DNA of 37,248 nt from Wenzhouxiangella sp. (GTDB lineage: Bacteria; Pseudomonadota; Gammaproteobacteria; Xanthomonadales; Wenzhouxiangellaceae), in NCBI GenBank assembly GCA_007135935.1, contig SLIA01000253.1:1-37248 (forward strand). Direction: 5' to 3'. Position numbers and translations under genes: made by a program. The stretch's first letter is position 1, and each line of letters opens with the position of its first letter. This document shows positions 25,303 through 32,461 of the stretch, piece by piece. The notes under the pieces are model-generated. The model ran no database searches. It worked only from the letters and a program-made list of their open reading frames with translations, and was not told the DNA's origin.

Positions 25303-26009
25303 CAGCTGCCGGCAGACTCGCCGACGGCGAAGCCCACCGCCGCCGCCGCATGAAGCTCGGTGGTGTCGTAGAGCGGTACCGGAATGTCATCGGGGCCGAC
25401 CAGCATGCCGATCTCGGTGCAGCCGAGAATCACCGCCCGGGCCCCGCGCTGGCTGAGGCTGGCAATGACCTGCAGGTAGCGGCGGCGGGAGGCGTCCCGG
25501 ATCACGCCGTGACAAAGCTCCTCGAATATGACCTGGTTGATGGCCGTCATCTCTTCGGGAGCCGGAATGATCGTCTCGATGCCGAAGCGTTGCTGCAGGC
25601 GTTCGCGCCAGAACCCGTCTTCCATGGTAAAGCGCGTACCCAGCAGGCCGACCCGTTCGATGCCGTCGCGCTCGAGTGCGGCGGCGGTGACATCGACCAC
25701 GTGAATCAGGGGAATGTCGATTGCCGCCTGGATCTCGTCGGCCACCTTGTGCATGGTGTTGGTCGCCACGATCAGGCCTTCGGCACCGGCCTGCTCGACC
25801 CGACGGGCGGCATCGACCAGCAGTTGTGTGAGCGCCGGCCAGTCGCCGCCGACCTGCAAGGGCTCGATCTCGGCAAAGTCAAGACTGTTGAGCACCATTG
25901 GCGCCGACCGCAGCCCGCCGAGCCGTTCGCGCACACCCTGGTTGATCAGGCGGTAGTACACCAGGGTCGACTCCCAGCTCATACCGCCCAGCAGCCCGAT
26001 GGTTTTCAT
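25302..26009 (-). CDS. ygeA: Broad-specificity amino-acid racemase (YgeA-like)
   Basis: A 235-residue aspartate/glutamate racemase family protein, PLP-independent and cytosolic. It begins MKTIGLLGGMSWESTLVYYR, as in E. coli YgeA. Where canonical aspartate racemases have two cysteines, this one has threonine 83 (IVATNTMHKV) and cysteine 197 (VILGCTEIG), the pair and numbering I recall for YgeA, which racemises several amino acids such as homoserine with low efficiency. D-amino acids could feed peptidoglycan modification. No clear promoter was found; the downstream CYTH gene is translationally coupled. The symbol rests on similarity and should be read as YgeA-like. Confidence 0.88.
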   Translation of the reverse strand: MKTIGLLGGMSWESTLVYYRLINQGVRERLGGLRSAPMVLNSLDFAEIEPLQVGGDWPALTQLLVDAARRVEQAGAEGLIVATNTMHKVADEIQAAIDIPLIHVVDVTAAALERDGIERVGLLGTRFTMEDGFWRERLQQRFGIETIIPAPEEMTAINQVIFEELCHGVIRDASRRRYLQVIASLSQRGARAVILGCTEIGMLVGPDDIPVPLYDTTELHAAAAVGFAVGESAGS

Positions 26010-26059
26010 TCTCGTAGTATCCCCTTTTTTGCCGGCGCGTGGTCAAGTCGTTTGTCACA

Positions 26060-26094
26060 AAACGATTCGGGGGCGGAAAATTTCCGCCCCCGAA
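26060..26094 (-). terminator. Intrinsic terminator of the beta-helix gene
   Basis: TTCGGGGGCGGAAA (26066-26079) and TTTCCGCCCCCGAA (26081-26094) form a perfect 14-bp stem. On the minus strand the stem is followed by TCGTTTT. It begins 16 bases after the stop of the 909-residue surface protein. Confidence 0.88.
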
Positions 26095-26110
26095 ACCACG
26101 TCCGCGCGGG

Positions 26111-28840
26111 TCAGATCCGGCGGCGGCGCAGGCCGAACAGACCCATCAGGGCCAGCAGGCCACCACCGACGATCAAACCGATGCGGTTGAGGGTCGGCAC
26201 CGGAATCGCCTCGATTTCCTCGTCGATATCCGTCACGCCGGTCCCCGACAGCGGGAAGTCGAACGGCTGGTCCAGGCCGGCCACGATGATCTGGGCACTG
26301 TCCTGGAAATCGCCCTCGTCGGTCGGTGCAAAGCCGAACACCAGGGTACAGGCATCGCCGGGGCTGATCACGAACGGCGGCTCGGCACAACTGCCGCCGG
26401 TCAGGCTGAACGGCGCATCCGGACCGACGATATCGTCGACCTGGACATCGTCATCGCCTTCGTTGCCCAGCGTCAGCTCCAACTCGCCGCTGTCGCCGAC
26501 CTCGACATCGCCGAACACCCCGGCATTCGGAGTGAGAACGAGATCGCCCTCGACGCCGCGGCCGGTGAGCTGTGCGGAAACCGGATCGGTCGTGGCGTTG
26601 CTGGTAACGGCAACGGCGTCATCGAACTGGCCGCTCATTGCAGGGCTGAAAGTGATCGACAGCGCGCAGCTCTCGCCCGGATCCAGATCGAAAGGCAGGC
26701 CAGCGGCACAGTCGGAGAAGTCGAGCGCAAACGGCGCGCTTGCCCCGGTGATGTCCTCGACCACCAGCACGGCATCGCCGTCGCTGCTCAAGGTCATATC
26801 CAGCGGCCCTGCCGTGTCGCCGACCGCTACGTTGCCGAAATCCAGGTCCGGTGCCAGTCCGATGCCAGGCTCGGTCATTTCCTGCAGCTCGACGCTGCCG
26901 GCGTCGCAGGCACCGCTGCCCGCGCCCGGACGCGGCTCTCCGCGCTGGTCGATGTCAAAGCTGTTGTCGCATCCGCCCTCACCCAGTGGCACCAGATTGA
27001 CCGCCGGGCTGGATGCTGCCGGCAGGTGAGTGGGGGTGGGGCCACCATTGTCAGCCAGGCCGGCCAGCTCGGGATCTTCACCCAGCACATCGGAACTTGC
27101 CGCATCCGGCTGGAACACACCGGTATCGGGCGCGGTGCCGATCAGGCTGAAGCTGACATCGAAAACGGTGTCTGCCGCCCCGCGTTCGCCGCGCGGACGA
27201 TCGCCGGCCCGCTCGGCCAGGCCAAACCGTTCGCGGATGCGCTCCATGATCCGGTTAGCCGCGGCCAGGCCAACCGGAGTCGGATCGCCATTGGCCTCGC
27301 CCAGCCTTGCACTGAGATCGGGCGAATCCACGGTGGCCGTGTTGCCGGCAATGATGCTGTTGGCGATGATCAGGGCCATGCCGTATGACTCCGGAGCTTC
27401 CGCCGCCACGCCACCGCCGCGACCGTCAGTCGCAGCATTGCCGGTAATGGTCGTGCCGACCAGTGCGGCGGTCCCATACGAACTGCCGGTCAGCGCCAGG
27501 CCGGCGGCCGCCTCGGCGGTGTTGCCGCTGACGGTCGAATTGACGACCTCGGTCTGCCCGTACTTGTTGAACAATGCCGCCCCGCCGCCGAGTTCGCCGC
27601 CATTGTTGTTGCTGATGGTGGTCGACGACACCGTGAAACTGGAGTCGTAAGCAAACAGGCCCAGCCCGCCGATTTCGTCGGCGGTGTTGTCGGCAATCAG
27701 CGAATCGGTGATGCTGAGTTGCGAATAATAACCATAGTGGATACCGCCACCACCGCCGTCAGCGGTGTTGCCGGTAATCGTGGAGTTGTGAATTTCCAGC
27801 CCGCCATAGCCGCCCGGGGGGCTGATGCCGCGCTGCTGGTCCAGACCCATGCCACCGACATGGATGAACCCGCCAGCAACCTCGGCGGTATTGCCGCTGA
27901 TGGTGGCATCTTCGATTACGAAACCGTACCCGCCGATACCGCGTGGCCCTCCGTAACCGGCACTGATCACCGCGAGTCCGCCGCCGGCTTCCTCGGCCGT
28001 GTTGTTCTCGATCACCGAACCGGAATGCACGCGCAGCCCGCCCTCGGCGAACACGCCGCCACCGGCATCGGCCGTGTTGTCGGATACGTTGACGCCGTCG
28101 AGTTCCGCACCAAAGGCGGTGGAAAGCGCCAGCCCGCCGCCGTTGCCGCCGGCGTCGTTGCCGCTGACGGTGGAATCGGCGATGGAGGCCTCGTAACCGT
28201 ATTTGATCTGCACCCCGCCGCCGTCGTATGCGGCCGAATTGTTACTGATGGTGGAGCCAACGATGGTGGTGTTGTAAATGGCCGTGGCAGCCACGCCACC
28301 TCCGGGCCCATCCGAAGCGTTGTCGGAAATCACCGAGTCCTCGATCAGCAACGAATTGGCATAGAAGACCTCGATGGCACCGCCGTAGGAAGCTGCGGTG
28401 TTACCGGTCAATGTGGCGTTCCTGACCACCAGGTTCCCGCCGTCAACGCCAATGGCCGCGCCGTAGCTGGCAAAGCAGTCCTGAATGGTCAGGCCATCCA
28501 CCTCCAGGTCGACACCGTAGGAATTGATGCAGGCATGCTCGCCCGCCCCGCTCAGGGTCACTTCACTGCCCTGCAGCGTCAGGTTCTCCTCGATACTCGG
28601 CAGGGACGATTCCAGCGTGATGGTCTCGCCGGCCAGCGCCGGGGCAAAGCTGATCGTATGCGGGCCGGCAACGTCGTTGGCATCCAGTATGGCCTGGCGC
28701 AGCGAACCCGGCCCACTGTCATCGGTGGTGGTGACCTCGAAATCATCGGCATGCACCATGCCGGAGGCCAGAGCGAAGCCGACGGCCACGGTCAGGGCGT
28801 GACGACGGGGGGTGACACGAACCTTGCGACTCACTTGCAT
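26111..28840 (-). CDS. Large beta-helix surface protein with choice-of-anchor D domains and IPTL-CTERM-like tail
   Basis: A 909-residue exported protein with a long basic signal peptide (about residues 1-29, MQVSRKVRVTPRRHALTVAV). A CSLREA-like segment follows (DSGPGSLRQAILDANDVAGP), then a right-handed parallel beta-helix (about 60-560) built of NSTVSGNTA-type turns with repeated IxNNTADxGGG. A DNGGPTPTHLPAASSPAVNL to FDIDQRGEPRPG module ends the helix, as in polymorphic outer-membrane repeat proteins. Two ASPM-SPD-2-Hydin-like (choice-of-anchor D) immunoglobulin modules come next. The end, IPVPTLNRIG, a hydrophobic helix, then GLRRRRI, matches the IPTL-CTERM sorting-signal layout. AAGGTAGGG lies 7-8 bases before the ATG at 28840. 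It is probably displayed at the surface or in an extracellular matrix. Confidence 0.88.
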   Translation of the reverse strand: MQVSRKVRVTPRRHALTVAVGFALASGMVHADDFEVTTTDDSGPGSLRQAILDANDVAGPHTISFAPALAGETITLESSLPSIEENLTLQGSEVTLSGAGEHACINSYGVDLEVDGLTIQDCFASYGAAIGVDGGNLVVRNATLTGNTAASYGGAIEVFYANSLLIEDSVISDNASDGPGGGVAATAIYNTTIVGSTISNNSAAYDGGGVQIKYGYEASIADSTVSGNDAGGNGGGLALSTAFGAELDGVNVSDNTADAGGGVFAEGGLRVHSGSVIENNTAEEAGGGLAVISAGYGGPRGIGGYGFVIEDATISGNTAEVAGGFIHVGGMGLDQQRGISPPGGYGGLEIHNSTITGNTADGGGGGIHYGYYSQLSITDSLIADNTADEIGGLGLFAYDSSFTVSSTTISNNNGGELGGGAALFNKYGQTEVVNSTVSGNTAEAAAGLALTGSSYGTAALVGTTITGNAATDGRGGGVAAEAPESYGMALIIANSIIAGNTATVDSPDLSARLGEANGDPTPVGLAAANRIMERIRERFGLAERAGDRPRGERGAADTVFDVSFSLIGTAPDTGVFQPDAASSDVLGEDPELAGLADNGGPTPTHLPAASSPAVNLVPLGEGGCDNSFDIDQRGEPRPGAGSGACDAGSVELQEMTEPGIGLAPDLDFGNVAVGDTAGPLDMTLSSDGDAVLVVEDITGASAPFALDFSDCAAGLPFDLDPGESCALSITFSPAMSGQFDDAVAVTSNATTDPVSAQLTGRGVEGDLVLTPNAGVFGDVEVGDSGELELTLGNEGDDDVQVDDIVGPDAPFSLTGGSCAEPPFVISPGDACTLVFGFAPTDEGDFQDSAQIIVAGLDQPFDFPLSGTGVTDIDEEIEAIPVPTLNRIGLIVGGGLLALMGLFGLRRRRI

Positions 28841-29005
28841 GTGATTCCCTACCTTGGTGAGGATTTTCTTGATCCGCGTGGATACAGCCAGTTCACGCAG
28901 AAACTTTTGTTGACAGAACATGATATTGGAAATGCCTGCCACTTGAAACCCCCACGCGCGCGATCCTGCCCGGCGGCTCGGAATCCGCCGCGCCAGCAGG
29001 CATAA
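28841..29005. promoter_or_regulatory. Divergent promoter region
   Basis: About 165 bases between the divergent beta-helix gene and the TIGR03032 operon. It is richer in A and T than its surroundings. A weak sigma-54-like element (minus strand TGGCTGTATCCACGC, 28876-28890) keeps GG and GC but little else; no convincing sigma-70 element stands out. Confidence 0.35.
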
Positions 29006-30157
29006 TTGGACGCTGACTTGCCATGCGGGACATTCACCATTTCCACGCCACCGGATCAACAGCAGAACGCCAGCGGCGCCACCACGGACGCCCTGCGCAG
29101 CGTCCACACCCGCAGCTTCGTCGATCTGCTGCAGAAACTGGGCTGCTCGGTGCTGGTCACCACCTACCAGGCCGGCAAGCTCGCCATCGTGCGCGAGAAA
29201 GACGGTGTCATCAACACCCACTTCCAGGTCTACCGGCGACCCATGGGCCTGGCCCATGAAGGCGGTCGGCTGGCGCTGGGCACGGCCACCACGGTGGAGG
29301 AATTCCGCAACATGGCCGATGTCGCCGCCAAGCTCGAACCGGCCGGGCGCCACGACGCGGCCTACCTGCCGCGCAACAGCCATATCACCGGCAACATCGA
29401 CATCCACGAAATGGCCTATGGCGGCGATGAGCTGTGGATCGTCAACACCCGTTTTTCCTGCCTGTGCACCCTGGACCGCGCGCACAGCTTCGTGCCGCGC
29501 TGGCGCCCGCCGTTCATCTCCGGCTACGCCCCCGAAGACCGCTGCCACCTCAACGGCCTGGAAATGGTCGACGGGAGGCCCAAGTACGTCACCGCGCTCG
29601 GCCAGACCGATCATGCCGGCGGCTGGCGCGAAAACAAGGCATCCGGCGGCGTCCTGCTGGATGTCGACAGCGGCGAGGCCATCTGCACCGGCCTGTCCAT
29701 GCCGCACTCGCCGCGCTGGCACGACGGGCGGCTCTGGCTGCTGGAATCCGGCAACGGCACGCTGGCCAGCGTCGACCCCGCTTCCGGCCGGATCGAAACC
29801 GTGGTCGAGTTGCCCGGATTCACCCGCGGCCTGGACTTCTATGGCCCCTTCGCCTTCATCGGCCTGTCGCAGGTGCGCGAATCAGCGACCTTTTCCGGCA
29901 TCCGGCTGACCGAACGCGAAGCCGAGCGTCACAGCGGCGTGTGGGTGGTCGACCTGCGCAATGGCCGCATCGTCGCCTTCCTCCAGTTCGAGGAAGCCGT
30001 GCAGGAGGTCTTCGCCGTGAGCGTCTTGCCGGGCCTGCGCTTTCCCGATGTACTCGCGGCCGACCACCCCCAGGTACCGAAATCCTACGCCCTGCCCACC
30101 GAAGCGCTGGCCGAGGTGCAACGGCCCGCTACACCGCCGGAGGACTCCCGCACATGA
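29006..30157 (+). CDS. TIGR03032 family protein
   Basis: A 383-residue protein of the TIGR03032 (DUF4915-like) family, function unknown. It has the repeated beta-strand layout of a propeller: TYQAGKLAIVREKDG, VYRRPMGLAHEGGRLALGTA, HEMAYGGDELWIVNTRFSCL, ISGYAPEDRCHLNGLEMVDG, KYVTALGQTDHAGGWRENKA, MPHSPRWHDGRLWLLESGNG and FTRGLDFYGPFAFIGLSQVR. No signal peptide is evident. The frame opens with TTG at 29006; another TTG lies 12 bases on, and neither has a strong ribosome site, so the N-terminus is uncertain. Its stop overlaps the next start (ATGA). The following two genes are coupled to it and probably act with it. Confidence 0.85.
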   Translation: MDADLPCGTFTISTPPDQQQNASGATTDALRSVHTRSFVDLLQKLGCSVLVTTYQAGKLAIVREKDGVINTHFQVYRRPMGLAHEGGRLALGTATTVEEFRNMADVAAKLEPAGRHDAAYLPRNSHITGNIDIHEMAYGGDELWIVNTRFSCLCTLDRAHSFVPRWRPPFISGYAPEDRCHLNGLEMVDGRPKYVTALGQTDHAGGWRENKASGGVLLDVDSGEAICTGLSMPHSPRWHDGRLWLLESGNGTLASVDPASGRIETVVELPGFTRGLDFYGPFAFIGLSQVRESATFSGIRLTEREAERHSGVWVVDLRNGRIVAFLQFEEAVQEVFAVSVLPGLRFPDVLAADHPQVPKSYALPTEALAEVQRPATPPEDSRT

Positions 30158-30666
30158 CGAGCACCTCGGCCCACACATTGCAACGCGTTCTCGGGCAACC
30201 CGACGAGGCCCTGGCGCGCGAATTGCTCGATTTCTGGAGTGCCCGCAACGCGCTGACGCCCGAGCAGGGCCATCAGCGACTGCCCGAAGTGGTGGCCCTG
30301 CTGCGCAATGCCGCCGGCGAAATCGTCGGCGTCAATTCCATTGGCTCGGCACGGCTGGCGCTGTTCGCCAACCAGCGCATGCACATCTACCGCTGCCTGC
30401 TCACCGAACAGGCAGCCGAACCGGCCGACTGGCTGACACTGCTGCTGGCCGGCTGCGACATGCTCGCCGAGGGGGTGCATCCAGCCGGCGAAGGCAATGA
30501 GATCGGCCTGCTGGTGCGGATTGCCCGGCCGGAACTGCAACGCGCCTGGCCCGAAGCGATCTGGCCGCGAACCGGCCTGGTGCATGCCGGCTTCACCGAT
30601 CGCGGCCACCAGCTTCGGGTGCGCTATCACGACGATGCCCGCATCGACCTGGAGGCCGCCACATGA
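30154..30666 (+). CDS. Unknown protein A of the TIGR03032 operon, paralogue of the next gene
   Basis: A 170-residue protein. I do not recognise a named family. The layout of alternating helices and strands (ELLDFWSARNALTPEQGHQR, EIVGVNSIG, HIYRCLLT, then the C-terminal HQLRVRYHDDARIDLE) suggests an acetyltransferase-like (GNAT-type) fold, which is only an impression. The tail VRYxDxARID is shared with the next gene, as is the N-terminal W-AR-AL block, so the two are paralogues. GGAGG lies about 12 bases upstream; the start overlaps the TIGR03032 stop and the stop overlaps the next start, both as ATGA. Confidence 0.75.
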   Translation: MTSTSAHTLQRVLGQPDEALARELLDFWSARNALTPEQGHQRLPEVVALLRNAAGEIVGVNSIGSARLALFANQRMHIYRCLLTEQAAEPADWLTLLLAGCDMLAEGVHPAGEGNEIGLLVRIARPELQRAWPEAIWPRTGLVHAGFTDRGHQLRVRYHDDARIDLEAAT

Positions 30667-31166
30667 ATGATCGCCGGCTCGACGATTTCAAAATCGACAA
30701 TGTCCGCGAGTCAGGCAACCGCGAATTGATCGACGGCGCCTTCGAACTGTGGCTGGCCGAGCGCGCCCTGCCGCGGGCGGAAGCCGAACGTCGACTCGAC
30801 CAGTTGCTGCTGGTTGCCAGCGAGCGCGACTCCGGCCGCGTCGCCGGCATGGTCACCACCTACCTGGAAACCAAGCCGCGCCTGCGCGTGCCGCTGTGGA
30901 CCCTGCGCGCCTACGTGGCCGCCGATTTCAGGCAGCGCGACATCGGTTTCCACATGCTGTTCGCCGCCCTGGACTACCACCAGGACCGTTTCACCAGCGG
31001 CCAGGACCGCTCCGGGCGCGGTCTGTACATGGAAATCGAGAACCCGGTCATTCAGCGCGCTCGCAACGAGGCCGTGTGGCAACGCTCACGCTTTGTCTTC
31101 ATTGGCGTCAACCCGCGCGGCGACCACTGCCGCGTGCGCTACTTCGACGGCGCCCGGATCGACTGA
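30663..31166 (+). CDS. Unknown protein B of the TIGR03032 operon, paralogue of the previous gene
   Basis: A 167-residue protein related to its upstream neighbour. Common elements are the N-terminal FELWLAERALPRAEAERRL helix block, a central strand pair (GRVAGMVTTYLETK, WTLRAYVAADFRQRDIG) and the C-terminal DHCRVRYFDGARID. The central segment RQRDIGFHMLFAALDYHQDR resembles the CoA-binding turn and following helix of GNAT acetyltransferases, but I do not see a firm signature. Protein B keeps IENPVIQRARNEAVW, which A lacks. It is the last gene of the three-gene operon and converges with the binding-protein gene, ending 2 bases from its stop. Confidence 0.75.
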   Translation: MNDRRLDDFKIDNVRESGNRELIDGAFELWLAERALPRAEAERRLDQLLLVASERDSGRVAGMVTTYLETKPRLRVPLWTLRAYVAADFRQRDIGFHMLFAALDYHQDRFTSGQDRSGRGLYMEIENPVIQRARNEAVWQRSRFVFIGVNPRGDHCRVRYFDGARID

Positions 31167-31168
31167 AA

Positions 31169-32344
31169 TCAGCGCTCGTCCCAGCCAGGCGTCGGGTAAC
31201 GCGCCTCGGCGGTGGCCAGCTCTTCGGGCCACACCACCACCTTCTTGCCGTCCTGCCACTGGATGAACAGGCCCTGGTTGGCGGTCTGGTAACCGCGCTC
31301 ATCGACCGCGAACGGGCCGAACACGGTCTCGGTTTCCAGCGCCAGCAACTCATCGCGAATGGCATCCTGCTCCAGGCTGCCGGCACGCTCGACCGCCTCG
31401 ACGAACAACTGACAGCTGCCATAGGCCCCGGCGGCATGGAAACTCGGCATGCGGCCGAAAGCCTGCTCGTAAGCCGTCACGAATTCCTCGCTGCCCGGAT
31501 TGGGCAGGCCCGGTTCCCAGGCCGACAGGCCATAGATGTACTCGGCTTCCTCGCCCAGGGTCTGCTGGAACTCGGCCACCGCCCCGGAGGTGCCGAACAT
31601 CTTCACGTTGACGTTCATCGCCTTCATCTGCCGGGTCAGGTCGATGAAGTTGTCCAGCGCCGAGGCGGCCATGGCCAGCACCTCGACCTCGCCTTCCTCG
31701 ATCGCCTCGATCAGCGCCGAGAAGTCCTCGGCACCCGAAGGATAGGTCTCGTGGAAGACCACGGTCATGCCGCGCTCGGCGGCCATGTCGGCCGCGCCGG
31801 TGGCCGCAGCACGCGGAAACAGCTGATCTTCGGCAATCACCGCGACGCGTTCGAGGCCATGGTCATCGGCCATGTCGATCAGCCCGGCCAGAAACAGCTC
31901 GGCCGGCGGCAAGACCATGAACAGGTACTCCCGGCCCTGCTCCCAGATCGAGGTGGTCGCGGCCAGCGGCGAGATCTGCACCATGCCGTGGCGTTCGGTC
32001 ACCGGGGCGACCGCCTCGGTCAGGGTCGAGCCATACGGCCCCATCACCGCGTCGACGCGGCCATCGGTCAGCAGTTCCTCGTAATGCGCGATGGCCGTGT
32101 CGGTATCGGACTCGTCATCACGGATGACGAATTCGATGTCGCGCCCGAGCAGGCCGCCGGCGGCATTGACGTCCTTCGCACACAGCAGGTAACCGTCTCG
32201 CGCCGGAATGCCCTGGGTGGCATAGGCCCCGGTCTCGGACATGGTCGCGCCGATCCGGATGGGCTCATCGTGCTGGCCGGCCACGGACAGGCCCGCGGCA
32301 AGGGCCAGCGACAGCGTGACGGACAAGGCGAATCGGCTTTTCAT
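31169..32344 (-). CDS. Periplasmic substrate-binding protein of the branched-chain amino-acid (Peripla_BP_6) type
   Basis: A 391-residue exported binding protein. The signal peptide is MKSRFALSVTLSLALAAGLS followed by VAG; the mature protein opens with PIRIGATMSETGAYATQG and has VNAAGGLLGRDIEFVIRDDE, DAVMGPYGSTLTEAVAPVTE and AYGSCQLFVEAVERAGSLEQ, all typical of LivJ-like type I periplasmic proteins. I start at 32344 because GGGAGCC precedes this ATG and it begins the signal peptide; a longer in-frame start is unlikely. No permease or ATPase genes are adjacent, so it is either an orphan that serves a transporter elsewhere or a sensor partner. The ligand is unknown. Confidence 0.88.
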   Translation of the reverse strand: MKSRFALSVTLSLALAAGLSVAGQHDEPIRIGATMSETGAYATQGIPARDGYLLCAKDVNAAGGLLGRDIEFVIRDDESDTDTAIAHYEELLTDGRVDAVMGPYGSTLTEAVAPVTERHGMVQISPLAATTSIWEQGREYLFMVLPPAELFLAGLIDMADDHGLERVAVIAEDQLFPRAAATGAADMAAERGMTVVFHETYPSGAEDFSALIEAIEEGEVEVLAMAASALDNFIDLTRQMKAMNVNVKMFGTSGAVAEFQQTLGEEAEYIYGLSAWEPGLPNPGSEEFVTAYEQAFGRMPSFHAAGAYGSCQLFVEAVERAGSLEQDAIRDELLALETETVFGPFAVDERGYQTANQGLFIQWQDGKKVVVWPEELATAEARYPTPGWDER

Positions 32345-32393
32345 GGTCTGGCTCCCGGGGCAGCAATGTTCGATTGGCAACCAGCATAAGCGA

Positions 32394-32425
32394 AGCAGCC
32401 CGCCGGCTGCACGCCGCGGGCTGCT
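32394..32425 (-). terminator. Hairpin downstream of the CDGSH/glutamate-synthase gene
   Basis: AGCAGCCCGC (32394-32403) pairs with GCGGGCTGCT (32416-32425) around a 12-base loop. There is no T-run, so termination is likely but not of the classic intrinsic form. Confidence 0.45.
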
Positions 32426-32461
32426 CGATGCATCGGCACCTGCCGGATTAGCGAAGCGGAC

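Noticed and set aside
28876-28890. Sigma-54-like element upstream of the beta-helix gene
   Set aside because: Keeps only GG and GC with TGGC; the other consensus bases differ, so I list it as weak and do not count it among the RpoN promoters.
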